Below are positions 46,868 to 55,961 of a stretch of 64,000 bases of DNA, in pieces. A program made the translations under genes and the position numbers. This stretch comes from an uncultured Roseovarius sp. (GTDB lineage Bacteria; Pseudomonadota; Alphaproteobacteria; Rhodobacterales; Rhodobacteraceae). The stretch is taken from positions 992,001 to 1,056,000 of the forward strand of contig NZ_CANLER010000001.1 of the NCBI RefSeq assembly GCF_947489715.1, given 5' to 3'. Position 1 is the first letter of the stretch. Every line of letters begins with the position of its first letter. The notes beneath the pieces are model-generated. The model was given only the letters and a program-made list of their open reading frames with translations. It did not search any database and was not told where the DNA came from.

Positions 46868-46968
46868 CCAAGCGCCACAGCGGGAAATTTTGGTGTTCCG
46901 GACCGCCCCGCATGGTCGACGATAGCGCTCCGTGTGCCCGGTTAGCCAGGACGAAAAGCGCACCGGCT

Positions 46969-47985
46969 CTACGAGCCCAATACATCACCAGCGGGGATTT
47001 CAGGGGCCACGAGACAAAGGTGATCGCCGGGGTCAACGACCGGATTGCGCCGTTTGATCGCGACAATGCCATCACGGTCTGAATAAAGCTCATCCTGTAT
47101 GATGCCGAAGTTATGCAGGTCGTAAACTGTTGCCAGATGCACGCCCTTAGTGACCACGTCCCCGAGGCGCACATGGAACTGTGCCAGACCGTGATGGCGC
47201 GCTGTAACATGAACGCTGCGATCACCAATATCAATGAAACGCGTCGGTTGCGCATCCGTTTGATCAGCAATCAACCCCAGATACGCCAACAACCGTAAAG
47301 TCGCCTGCAAACCGATCTCGAAAGAGCGTTTGGAAAATCGGCCCAGCCCGCCCAATTCGCATGCCAGGAAGCGTGTCTGTTGATGATATGCCGCTGTGTC
47401 AAAATCACCGCCCGTCCCGTTAATCGGGCAGACCATGGTGAAAGGTGCGCCAAAAACCTTTGCCATTTCCAGATTGGCCTGATTCAACACCGCATCAGAC
47501 CCGAGGCACAGAAAACAGCAATCGACATATTGCGTCGCCGTACCACCAGAGTGGAAATCAACAACGACATCCGCCCGCGGTATCAGGTGGGCGTCAACGA
47601 ACCCAGCGATGGTTCCGGTTGGTCCCGCCCCCGCAGAACCCGGAAAACTGCGGTTCATATTGCCTTGATCCAGCGGAGAGACGCGTGAACGGTCCCGTAC
47701 GGCCGGCGCATTCAGCGCGGGCAACAAAATAAGGCGGCCTGACAGGTTTTCGGGCTCAAACATCTGCATCAGGTGATGCAAAATGACCTGCCCTTCGTAT
47801 TCGTCGCCGTGACTTCCAGCGGTCAGCAGAACCGTTGGCCCCGGCCCACCGCAAATGACGCCGACCGGCACACAGACCGAACTGAAGGCAAACTGGTTGT
47901 CCGAATGCTCCAACGTAATCATCCCAGTGCGTTTGCCTGGGCTGTCAAAATCGACAGAGGATCTTGCGGAGCCAAAAATCAGCAT
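46969..47985 (-). CDS. Succinylglutamate desuccinylase/aspartoacylase-family deacylase
   Basis: A 338-residue zinc carboxypeptidase-like enzyme of the AstE/AspA group. Zinc ligands are His59 and Glu62 in AGSHGDEYEG and His145 in VVDFHSGG. A further conserved block is FLACELGGLGRFSKR with the expected catalytic glutamate. Members remove acyl groups from N-acyl amino acids. DoeB of ectoine breakdown is a relative. It is the last gene of the eight-gene minus-strand operon, overlapping the lyase-like gene by seven bases, so it probably acts on a late intermediate of that pathway. Confidence 0.83.
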   Translation of the reverse strand: MLIFGSARSSVDFDSPGKRTGMITLEHSDNQFAFSSVCVPVGVICGGPGPTVLLTAGSHGDEYEGQVILHHLMQMFEPENLSGRLILLPALNAPAVRDRSRVSPLDQGNMNRSFPGSAGAGPTGTIAGFVDAHLIPRADVVVDFHSGGTATQYVDCCFLCLGSDAVLNQANLEMAKVFGAPFTMVCPINGTGGDFDTAAYHQQTRFLACELGGLGRFSKRSFEIGLQATLRLLAYLGLIADQTDAQPTRFIDIGDRSVHVTARHHGLAQFHVRLGDVVTKGVHLATVYDLHNFGIIQDELYSDRDGIVAIKRRNPVVDPGDHLCLVAPEIPAGDVLGS

Positions 47986-49466
47986 GGGTCACCTAAATTC
48001 GTCACCAATGCTTTCACAACATCAATGACAGGACAGAAATTAAAAACCTCTTGCCCTTCACGCCCCAACGGCAGCATCGGGCCAACCTGATCGTAGGCGT
48101 TTCGGACCTCGGCACCAAGACCTTCTCTTGGAAGGTCACGTATTTTTATCGCCCAGATGGCAATCAGTATTTCGTTCGCTAAAATCTGCCAGCCAAGGTC
48201 CAGTACCTCTTCGGTCCGCTGCACCGAAAGCGGCGCCATTCCGGACACGTCAATGGCCCCATCAACGATACCGTAAGAACACTCAAGCAATACCGGGACG
48301 GACAGCGTGCGCAGTTCGGCAAGGCGGGCTGCCGTCAGGTGGGGCAAGATGATGTTCTGAAAGCCACTTTCCGCCCGCGCCGGATCGGCAAACGCGGCAG
48401 GCAGGCCCGAAAATGCAGGGTTCTGCACTTTCATCGTGCGCTCGAAACTGACTGAAACCGCCACGGCCAACACCTGTCTCAGCATATCCATCGCACAGGT
48501 CAGTGGCGTGCTATCCATGTTGATCCCTGTCACGACCTCCCCCAATTCCAGAGAAACAACAGGATTGTCGCAGACACAGTTCAGATCATCTTCAAAAGCC
48601 TTCACTGCTGAATCATGTGCCTTACGCACGGCTCCATTGACGCGCATGGCAAAACGAAAGCTCAGCGGATCATGCAATTGCCGCCAATTTTCTGGTTTCC
48701 ACAAGGCCGAGCCTGATAGGGCGGCCCGGATGGCTTCAAGGGATTGTTTCTGATGTTGATTTCTGTAGCAGGCCGCCATTTCAACGCGCAGGTAGGACAG
48801 ATTTCCACGATGGGCCTCAAGCGAAACAGCGGCGGCCAGATCGAGCGCCCGAAGAAGATGCTTCGCTTGGCTCAGAACGATCGCCCCGTGCGCGATTGCA
48901 AAACTGTTATTGTTAACAAGCGAAACGGCCTCTTTGGCCGAAAGCGTGAAGGACACGCTATCCTCTGGATCCGGCGGCAGGTTTAAGACAGCGCTGGATA
49001 GTTGTGCCAACGGACCCAAGTCAGAAGAGCCGGTCGAGATATTGCGCCGGATCTCGGGCATCTGACCGGTTTGAAAAAATTCCAGCAGGTGTCGGATCAA
49101 GACTGGGCGAATTCCCAGCCGACCTGTTGCCGCGTTGTTTAACAGTACCAGCAAGGCCGCACGAACCACCGCTTCGTCAAAGGCCGGGCCGGGAAAACTG
49201 GTTTGCTCCGAAATGATCACTGCGCGGTTGAACGCCTCGACCTCATCGTCGTGCAAGCGCCGATCCTTTTGCGAACCCACGCCCGTGTTGATGCCATAGA
49301 GTGGTTTGCCACTTTGCATCATTGCTTCGACTATGGCACGGGCCTCTCCAACCCGGTTCCACGCTTCCTCTGACAGATCGACAGCGCATTTCCCGCGCAC
49401 AAGGGCAACCAGGGTATCAACAGTAAGGCTTTCGCCATCCAACAGGGTGGTTTCTGCATCTTTCAT
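47979..49466 (-). CDS. Histidine-ammonia-lyase-fold protein with altered MIO triad
   Basis: A 495-residue member of the HAL/PAL superfamily. It has the N-terminal YGINTGVGS with Tyr57 at the catalytic-base position, and VQNPAFSGLPAAFADP. Where HAL carries Ala-Ser-Gly (forming the MIO electrophile) followed by DLAPLA, this protein has STGSSDLGPLAQL, that is Gly146-Ser147-Ser148. Other HAL active-site words (NGTQ, NFHG, QDPYSLR) are also changed (NNSF, GINMD, HDPLSFR). Ordinary histidine deamination is therefore doubtful. HAL-fold ergothionase, which eliminates trimethylamine, is a precedent for a different elimination. It overlaps mttB-like and deacylase genes by 4 and 7 bases. Confidence 0.82.
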   Translation of the reverse strand: MKDAETTLLDGESLTVDTLVALVRGKCAVDLSEEAWNRVGEARAIVEAMMQSGKPLYGINTGVGSQKDRRLHDDEVEAFNRAVIISEQTSFPGPAFDEAVVRAALLVLLNNAATGRLGIRPVLIRHLLEFFQTGQMPEIRRNISTGSSDLGPLAQLSSAVLNLPPDPEDSVSFTLSAKEAVSLVNNNSFAIAHGAIVLSQAKHLLRALDLAAAVSLEAHRGNLSYLRVEMAACYRNQHQKQSLEAIRAALSGSALWKPENWRQLHDPLSFRFAMRVNGAVRKAHDSAVKAFEDDLNCVCDNPVVSLELGEVVTGINMDSTPLTCAMDMLRQVLAVAVSVSFERTMKVQNPAFSGLPAAFADPARAESGFQNIILPHLTAARLAELRTLSVPVLLECSYGIVDGAIDVSGMAPLSVQRTEEVLDLGWQILANEILIAIWAIKIRDLPREGLGAEVRNAYDQVGPMLPLGREGQEVFNFCPVIDVVKALVTNLGDPC

Positions 49467-50974
49467 GGCCCAAGAATCTCCGCTTTCCGCCGCACCACAT
49501 ATGCTTCAAGCTCCTCTTCTATCGCCGGATCAATCGGGGGCTTTTCATAGTCACGCAGCAGCTGTTTCCAGATCATGTTAGCGCGCTCCGTTGCTGTCTT
49601 GGCACCATCCTCTTGCCAGGCCTCGAAATTCCGCCAATCAGAGAGCAAGGGGCTGTAAAAAGCTGTTTCATACCGGGCCAGCGTATGTGCCGTGCCAAAG
49701 AAGTGGCCGCCCGGCCCTGCTTCGGCCATGGCATCCAGTCCAAGCGCGTCTTCGCTCAAGTCGATTGGGTCAAGGAACGCCGCCTGCATTTGCAGCAACT
49801 CGGCATCGAGGATCAGTTTTTCAAACGAACAGGTCAATCCGCCTTCCAGCCATCCGCCCGCATGCATCATCACGTTGATGTGGCCTTGGATACAGGCATT
49901 GATCGACATGTCGGATTCGTAGGTTGCCTGAGCATCCATGCAGGCCGCTGCCGTCGTGTTGGAAGATCGGATCGGAATGCCATAGCGCCGTGCCATCTGG
50001 CCCGAAATGATCACGGATTGGGCATATTCGGGCGTGCCGAAAGCGGGTGAGCCGGTCCTCATATCCACGTTTGAGGTGAAATGCCCGTAGAACACGGGCG
50101 ATCCGCGACAGGCCGCTTGGCCCAGCACAATTCCCGCCAGCGCCTCGGCATTCTGCTGCACCAGGGAGCCACCGATCGTGGCGGGACTCATCGCGCCTGC
50201 CAGCGTGAAAGGGGTGATATGTACCGGCTGACCGGCACGGGCAAATTCGATCACAGCTTCGGCCTGTCCATCGTCGAAAAGCAGTGGTGAATTGGTGTTG
50301 ACGCCGCCCAGAATGCCCGGTTTTGCGCGCAGACCTTCGTCATCGGTGCCGAGCGCAATTCTAGCCATCTCGATGCAATCTCGCGCACGGGCGGCGGTGT
50401 TCATCCAGCAGGGTTGCCAACCCTTGTCGCAGAGTGTGGTTTGCGCCAGCATCATGTCCAGATGCCGGGTTTCGGGTGGCAGTTCCAGTGGCTCACACCC
50501 CGCCCCACCTTCATGGTGGAAGATGTTCAGCGATGCTGAAAGCCTGACGAAATTGCGCATATCCTCGAGCGTTCCGGCCCGTCGGCCCCGGTCAAGGTCA
50601 GAGACAAAGGACGGCCCGCAAACGGTGGCAAAAGTCAGGGAATTGCCGCCCACCGTCACGCTCTTCTCCGGATTTCGGGCATGGATCATGAATTCCGCCG
50701 GAAGCTCGGTTAGCGTCTCCTCGACCATGTCCGGTTCAAACCGAACGCGATCACCATCCACATCCGCGCCAGCCTTGACCAGAAGCCGGCGTGCCACCGC
50801 ACTGTCGACCTTGAGACCGATATCGCGCAGCACTTGCAAACTGGCCTGATGGATGGTTTCAACTTGATCGACCGAGATCAACTCAGTCGGGCGTAACGGG
50901 TTCCGTACCTCGCCAAACGGTCTTTGGCCAAGACCTGTTTCACGAGTTCTGCGGGTGTTGCGGCGACGGGACAT
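49463..50974 (-). CDS. MttB-family (non-pyrrolysine) methylamine:corrinoid methyltransferase 1
   Basis: A 503-residue TIM-barrel methyltransferase of the trimethylamine methyltransferase superfamily. Family blocks are ETIHQASLQVLRDIGLKVDS at the N-terminus, LTFATVCGPSFVSDL, TPFTLAGAMSPATIGGSLVQQNAEALAG read in part, GSPAFGTPEYAQSVI and HTLARYETAFYSPLLSDWRN. There is no in-frame amber codon, so it belongs to the non-pyrrolysine branch whose characterised members demethylate quaternary amines (glycine betaine, proline betaine, carnitine) onto a corrinoid protein. The start at 50974 follows AGGAGAAAAGAA. It overlaps the lyase-like gene (ATGA). The basic N-terminus (MSRRRNTRRTRE) is shared in style with the second copy at 60437. 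Confidence 0.9.
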   Translation of the reverse strand: MSRRRNTRRTRETGLGQRPFGEVRNPLRPTELISVDQVETIHQASLQVLRDIGLKVDSAVARRLLVKAGADVDGDRVRFEPDMVEETLTELPAEFMIHARNPEKSVTVGGNSLTFATVCGPSFVSDLDRGRRAGTLEDMRNFVRLSASLNIFHHEGGAGCEPLELPPETRHLDMMLAQTTLCDKGWQPCWMNTAARARDCIEMARIALGTDDEGLRAKPGILGGVNTNSPLLFDDGQAEAVIEFARAGQPVHITPFTLAGAMSPATIGGSLVQQNAEALAGIVLGQAACRGSPVFYGHFTSNVDMRTGSPAFGTPEYAQSVIISGQMARRYGIPIRSSNTTAAACMDAQATYESDMSINACIQGHINVMMHAGGWLEGGLTCSFEKLILDAELLQMQAAFLDPIDLSEDALGLDAMAEAGPGGHFFGTAHTLARYETAFYSPLLSDWRNFEAWQEDGAKTATERANMIWKQLLRDYEKPPIDPAIEEELEAYVVRRKAEILGP

Positions 50975-51068
50975 TTCTTTTCTCCTGAATTGACGTGGCA
51001 TTTGGCGGTATGGCCGCCATCCCGCCCGCCCAGGTTTCTTCACCCATCACCGCAAAGAACTTACACAT
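50940..51068 (-). CDS. Small ORF overlapping the start of mttB-like 1
   Basis: A 42-codon frame beginning MCKFFAVMGEETWAGGMAAI with GGGGGAG seven bases before its ATG. It fills the 110-bp gap after the racemase gene and runs 35 bp into the methyltransferase gene in another frame. The arrangement fits a small protein or a coupling leader. No family is recognised and chance is possible. Confidence 0.38.
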   Translation of the reverse strand: MCKFFAVMGEETWAGGMAAIPPNATSIQEKRNVPSPQHPQNS

Positions 51069-51084
51069 CAAAATCTCCCCCAAC

Positions 51085-51834
51085 TCAGATATAACCACTG
51101 TAGCGCTTTGGCACGACAGCGCGATGCAACCACTCCACGCAAGCGATGAAGTCAAATACCGGTAGCCCGGTTGCGCTCCTCACCTCATTTGCAAAGGGTG
51201 GCAGACTGGTGCATTCCAGCAGGACTGCCCCAATATCGGGGTCTTGCTCCCGGCTCCCGGCGATTGCATTCAGAACATCTTTGCACAGGTCATCATATTC
51301 AAAACTGATAGCCGTACCCCCCATACAAACGGCGTTGAAAACCTTTGAGTCGTCCAGACCGGCAAGCGCGATCCTGTGACCCAAGTCAGCACCAACAGCA
51401 GAAAAAAACTCACTCGTCAGCAATTTTGCTGCGGCGGTTACAACCAACACTTTCTGATCCGGGTGGATCATCTGCTGGATAACGGGGAGCATCATCAGCG
51501 GCGACGTCATAACAGGGATGCTGACATGCTTCGCCAGAACCGGCTGGATCAACGAAAAAAATCCACAACACATTGCGATAGCGCGCACCCCGTCGCGTTC
51601 CAACTGAACAGCCGCGTCGATGCAACTCTGAACCTCGGCAGTATAGCTGCCATCTGCCTTGGTCAGCGGTGGGTATGGATTGTCCTCAAGCCCCTTGATC
51701 TGACGCAGCAGAACCGGAAACGGATAGCTTGTCGCATTTCCCACATCACCCGGCGGCATGGGAAATAGCTTGTTGTCGAACATCAGGATACCAACACTGT
51801 AGCCCTGATAAGAATGCCCGCCTTTGATGATCAT
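51085..51834 (-). CDS. Asp/Glu/hydantoin racemase-family protein
   Basis: A 249-residue protein with the two-cysteine arrangement of PLP-independent racemases: AIAMCCGFFSL (first) and AVLLECTSLPPFANEV (second). It also has IPVMTSPLMMLPVI and KVLVVTAAAKLL. The family includes aspartate/glutamate racemase, hydantoin racemase and maleate isomerase, and the sequence does not choose. ATG 51834 follows a perfect AGGAGG. Its place between a dimethylglycine-dehydrogenase-like gene and a methyltransferase gene implies racemisation or isomerisation of a catabolic intermediate. Confidence 0.78.
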   Translation of the reverse strand: MIIKGGHSYQGYSVGILMFDNKLFPMPPGDVGNATSYPFPVLLRQIKGLEDNPYPPLTKADGSYTAEVQSCIDAAVQLERDGVRAIAMCCGFFSLIQPVLAKHVSIPVMTSPLMMLPVIQQMIHPDQKVLVVTAAAKLLTSEFFSAVGADLGHRIALAGLDDSKVFNAVCMGGTAISFEYDDLCKDVLNAIAGSREQDPDIGAVLLECTSLPPFANEVRSATGLPVFDFIACVEWLHRAVVPKRYSGYI

Positions 51835-51849
51835 GACCGCCTCCTCGCT

Positions 51850-54258
51850 TCAGGCTCGCATCCGAAGACCTTGGGGATCGTATAACGGCGCAGGGCACAG
51901 CGTTGCGGGGCGTAGCTGTCCTAGGATTTCCACCGCATAATCGCCATTCTCTCGAAAAGCATCCGGCGTCACATACCCAAGCGCGATGTGTTGTTCGACC
52001 TGCGGCCCCCAGCCACCGGATGAGATATATCCCACGGGCTCACCATCCAGAAAAACCGCCTCATCCCCCCAGATGGCGCAGTCACCTGCCTCCACTGTGA
52101 AGGTGACCGGGCGTTCTCGTGGGACGGCATAGGCCATCACCGCGTCGCGTCCGACGAAATCCCCCTTATCGGGCTTCACATGGTGCATCATCCCGCATTC
52201 ATGGGCCAGGTAATCCGGGCTTAGTTCAGCACCCCAGGCCGGAAAGCTCTTTTCAAGCCGCAGCATCATCAGGCTACGCAATCCGGCCAATGTCAGACCC
52301 AGCGTTTCGCCCTCACGGCGCAGCGTGTCAAAAAGGGCAAGTTGGCGGTCACGCGGCATATAGATTTCATATCCCGTCTCCCCGGTATACGAGACCCGGA
52401 TGGTCGTGACACCCGCGATCCCGGCGACGGTCATGTCGGCCGCATCGAGAAACCGGAAATGCGCGCTGTCCATCTGGTGATCAGCAAGCTTGCTGATCAG
52501 GGCCTGTGCGTTCGGTCCGGCAATATGCAGGCCGGCCAGCGTGTCGGACACATTCCGCAGACTGACCCCGTCAGCGGGCAGGTATTTCGCGAAATACCGC
52601 ATGAAAGCCAGTTGCATCGCGTAGGAGCCGATGACCAGAAACCGGTCCCCCAGATTGGAAATGGTGAAATCGCCCAGCAATCGGCCCTTATCCGACAACA
52701 TGGCGCTCAGGCACATGCGCCCCGGATTCGGGAGCCGGTTGGTCATTACGCGGTTCAGCCAACGTTCGGCACCCGCACCTGTGACTTCGAATTTCGCCAT
52801 GTCGGAAAAATCGAACAGCCCTACAGCATCACGCACGCGCTTGCCCTCGTCCGCCACCGGCTGCCACCAGTTGGGCTGGCGATAGGTCAGGCTGTCTTGC
52901 GCCTTTGTTCCCGTGGGTGCGAACCACGTAGCGTGTTCGCCGCCAAACGCCGTGCCGAACACCGCACCGGCCTCTGCCTGCCGGTCATAAACCGGGTTCT
53001 TGCGCTGCGGGCGGGCGGCATCGAAGCTCTGGTAGGGAAATATCTTCTCGGACCGGTTTTCATAGAAATACCGGGTCATCTCTTCGGTGTATTTCCTGTC
53101 CGCCCAATCCCCGAACCGCGCCACATCCCAATTGAAAATATCGATCTCTGGCTCGCCACCGATGATCCATTCCGATATCACCCGGCCGATCCCCGCGCCC
53201 TGATTGAACCCCGCCATCACGCCATTGGCGCAGAAATAGTTGCGCAGGGCCGGGTGCGGGCCGATCAACGGGCTCAGATCCGGCGAAAAGATCATCGGTC
53301 CGTTGATCACTCGTTTTACCCCTGCCTCGGCAAGACAGGGCATGATTTCCACGGATTTCTCGAAGTTCCATTCCATGCAGGATAGATCGTCGGGCAACAG
53401 CTCGTGCCCGAAATCAGCGGGCGTACCATCCTTGGCCCAATGTGTGCAGGTATCCTCGTAAGCACCCAGCAGCATCCCCATGCCTTCCTGCCGCGCGTAA
53501 CAACCGGTTTCATTGTCGTTGATCTGGGGCAGCTCAAAACCGAGGTTTTCGACTATCGGGATCGGTTCCGTCACCAGATAGTGATGTTCGACCGGCATCA
53601 ACGGCAGCTCGATCCCGGCCAGCCTGCCCACTTCGCGCCCCCAGAGGCCGGCGGCATTGACCACATATTCGGCGTGAACGGTACCAGCCTTTGTCACCAC
53701 GTCCCAGGTTCCGTCGACCCGCTGGCGGGTCGCGGTCACCGGCCTGTGGCGATGGATGGTTGCCCCCAATTGGCGCGCGGCGGCGGCAAATGCCTGCGTC
53801 GCCGAGGCCGGATCGACATGGCCGCCTTCATCCTCCCAGAAGGCGCCGATCATGTGAGTTGTGTCCAGCACCGGCGCCTTTTCCTTTGCTTCGTCAAGTG
53901 AGATGAAATGACCCTCAATCCCCAATCGTCGGCATGCACTTTGCATCATGGCGTTGCTGTCGATCTCCTCCTGTGTGCGGCAGATGTTGATGCCGCCGGT
54001 AAAATGGAATCCACAGGGTTGGCCGCTTTCTTCTTCCAGCATGCGATAGATCTGGAAAGTATAGCGGTGCATTTCCGCGGCTGAGTTGGGCCGCACGACG
54101 GTAAACAATCCACCCGCCGCGTGCCAGCTGGAGCCCGAGGTTAGTTCCTGCCGCTCAAGCAGCATCACATCGGTCCAGCCGTTTTTGGTCAGATGATAGA
54201 GGATCGAGCAGCCAACCACGCCGCCCCCGATTACAACAACACGGGCTGTCGCATTCAT
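51850..54258 (-). CDS. Dimethylglycine/sarcosine dehydrogenase-like FAD/folate protein
   Basis: An 802-residue two-part enzyme. Residues 1-400 form a DAO-type FAD domain (VVVIGGGVVGCSILYHLTKNG, GSSWHAAGGL with the His that often carries covalent FAD, YVVNAAGLWGREVG). Residues 430-800 form a GcvT/aminomethyltransferase-type folate domain (YTGETGYEIYMPRDRQ, RLEKSFPAWGAELSPDYLAHECGM). Relatives oxidatively demethylate dimethylglycine or sarcosine and form methylene-tetrahydrofolate. The exact N-methyl substrate is open. It lies 49 bp after the ABC ATPase gene and 15 bp before the racemase gene. Confidence 0.88.
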   Translation of the reverse strand: MNATARVVVIGGGVVGCSILYHLTKNGWTDVMLLERQELTSGSSWHAAGGLFTVVRPNSAAEMHRYTFQIYRMLEEESGQPCGFHFTGGINICRTQEEIDSNAMMQSACRRLGIEGHFISLDEAKEKAPVLDTTHMIGAFWEDEGGHVDPASATQAFAAAARQLGATIHRHRPVTATRQRVDGTWDVVTKAGTVHAEYVVNAAGLWGREVGRLAGIELPLMPVEHHYLVTEPIPIVENLGFELPQINDNETGCYARQEGMGMLLGAYEDTCTHWAKDGTPADFGHELLPDDLSCMEWNFEKSVEIMPCLAEAGVKRVINGPMIFSPDLSPLIGPHPALRNYFCANGVMAGFNQGAGIGRVISEWIIGGEPEIDIFNWDVARFGDWADRKYTEEMTRYFYENRSEKIFPYQSFDAARPQRKNPVYDRQAEAGAVFGTAFGGEHATWFAPTGTKAQDSLTYRQPNWWQPVADEGKRVRDAVGLFDFSDMAKFEVTGAGAERWLNRVMTNRLPNPGRMCLSAMLSDKGRLLGDFTISNLGDRFLVIGSYAMQLAFMRYFAKYLPADGVSLRNVSDTLAGLHIAGPNAQALISKLADHQMDSAHFRFLDAADMTVAGIAGVTTIRVSYTGETGYEIYMPRDRQLALFDTLRREGETLGLTLAGLRSLMMLRLEKSFPAWGAELSPDYLAHECGMMHHVKPDKGDFVGRDAVMAYAVPRERPVTFTVEAGDCAIWGDEAVFLDGEPVGYISSGGWGPQVEQHIALGYVTPDAFRENGDYAVEILGQLRPATLCPAPLYDPQGLRMRA

Positions 54259-54307
54259 GCAGAGATACCTTCGGTTTTCGTTTCACTTCGGGCTCGTTGC
54301 CCGTCTT

Positions 54308-55960
54308 CTAATCTCCCAAGGCTGCCACCAGCTTGCGACGCTCGACGACGGCCTCATCCAGCCAGTCGGTGCGCATTTCCGGCACCGAGTTCAGCAATAA
54401 TTGCGTGTATTCATGACAGGGCGGCGTCAGCACCTGATCCACGGTGCCTTGCGCCACGATACGTCCCAGCCGCATTACCGCGATGCGCTCTGATATCTTG
54501 GCGACCGTGGCGATATCATGAGTGATGAACATGTAGCTCAGGTTCAACTCGTCCTGCAGGTCTTCGAGCAGGTCAAGGATTTGCTGCGCCACGATTGTAT
54601 CAAGCGCCGAGGTGATCTCATCACAAATGATCAGCCGGGGTTCTGCCGCCAGTGCGCGGGCCAGGTTGACCCGTTGCCGCTGTCCGCCCGAAAGTTCAGG
54701 TGGGAAGCGCCAGGCGAAATCGGTTGGCAGATCGACCCGTTCCAGCAGACGCGCGACCTCTTTATCGGCCTCACGTCGCGACAGGCCGCGATAGAACTGC
54801 ATGGGTCGGCTGAGTATCTTGTTCAGGCGCTGACGTGGATTCAGCGCGACATCGGCCATCTGAAAGGCAAACTGTATCTGCCGCAGGTCTTCTTTTGAAC
54901 GCTGCCCGACGCTCTGCGCAAGTTGTTGACCGTCCAGATATATCCCGCCCTTTTTGGCGCCCATCAAGCCCGAGATTAGGCGCCCAAGCGTAGTTTTGCC
55001 CGACCCGCTTTCGCCAATCACACCCACTGTTTCGCCCGCGTGGATGGTAAGGTCGATATCCTGCAGGGCGATTATGTCCTGGTTTGGTCCATAGCCTGCG
55101 GTTGCATTCCTGACCTGCAGCAGTGGCGCGTCCTCGTTGGTTACAACCGGCGGGGCGTGAATTTCGTCGGGCATCAGATGCGCCGCCGCCATCAGGGCCT
55201 TGGTGTAATCATGCTGCGGATCGCTGATGATCTGCTCGGTTGCACCATATTCGACCATCTGGCCGTCTTTCAGCACGAGAATATGGTCGGCCACCTGTGC
55301 CACCAGCGATAGATCGTGGGTCACGTAGATGGCGGCGGTATTGTGATCCTTAATCAGTTTCTTGAAGGAATAGAGAACCTCGATCTGGGTGGTCACGTCC
55401 AGCGCCGTGGTGGGTTCATCCAGGATCAGCAGGCGCGGGTCGCTGATCATCGCCATCGCCGCCATCAGCCTTTGCAACTGTCCACCCGACACCTGATGCG
55501 GGTAGCGTTTTCCGATATTGTCCGGATCGGGCAGTTCGAGATCACGATAGAGCTGTGCCGCCTTGGCCAACGCGTCGCTGCGGCTCATCGCGCCGGTGAT
55601 GATCGGGATTTCCGTGACCTGCGCGTCGATTGTCATCGCCCCGTTGAAGGAGGCCGCAGCGGATTGTGCAACATAGGTGATGTCCTTGCCGCGCAACTCC
55701 TGCAAAGCTGCCAGGGATTGATCCAGCACATTGACACCGCCCAGCTCCACCGAGCCGCCGGTTATGTGGCAACCAGGCCGCGTATATCCCATGCACCCCA
55801 GCGAGATCGTCGTCTTGCCCGACCCGCTTTCACCGATCAGCGCGATCACCTCACCCGGCTGCACATCGAACGAGATATCATCCACGATCTTGAACTCGTG
55901 ACCTTTCTTGTCACGGACCGAGACATCAAGATTGCGAACTTTCAACAGTGGCGCTGGCAT
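54308..55960 (-). CDS. Peptide/nickel-type ABC transporter, fused double ATPase
   Basis: About 550 residues holding two ABC domains in one chain (DppD-DppF fusion). Each has Walker A GESGSGKTT (near residues 43 and 325), a signature (SGGQLQRLMAAMAM and LSGGQRQRVNLARALA) and Walker B (LLILDEPTTALD and LIICDEITSALD). Fused DppDF/GsiA-like ATPases are common in alphaproteobacteria. They power import by the two permeases encoded just upstream. The start could be 55972 or 55960. The latter gives MPAPLLKVRNLDV, the common beginning. The permease stop lies between the two candidates. Confidence 0.9.
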   Translation of the reverse strand: MPAPLLKVRNLDVSVRDKKGHEFKIVDDISFDVQPGEVIALIGESGSGKTTISLGCMGYTRPGCHITGGSVELGGVNVLDQSLAALQELRGKDITYVAQSAAASFNGAMTIDAQVTEIPIITGAMSRSDALAKAAQLYRDLELPDPDNIGKRYPHQVSGGQLQRLMAAMAMISDPRLLILDEPTTALDVTTQIEVLYSFKKLIKDHNTAAIYVTHDLSLVAQVADHILVLKDGQMVEYGATEQIISDPQHDYTKALMAAAHLMPDEIHAPPVVTNEDAPLLQVRNATAGYGPNQDIIALQDIDLTIHAGETVGVIGESGSGKTTLGRLISGLMGAKKGGIYLDGQQLAQSVGQRSKEDLRQIQFAFQMADVALNPRQRLNKILSRPMQFYRGLSRREADKEVARLLERVDLPTDFAWRFPPELSGGQRQRVNLARALAAEPRLIICDEITSALDTIVAQQILDLLEDLQDELNLSYMFITHDIATVAKISERIAVMRLGRIVAQGTVDQVLTPPCHEYTQLLLNSVPEMRTDWLDEAVVERRKLVAALGD

Positions 55961-55961
55961 A

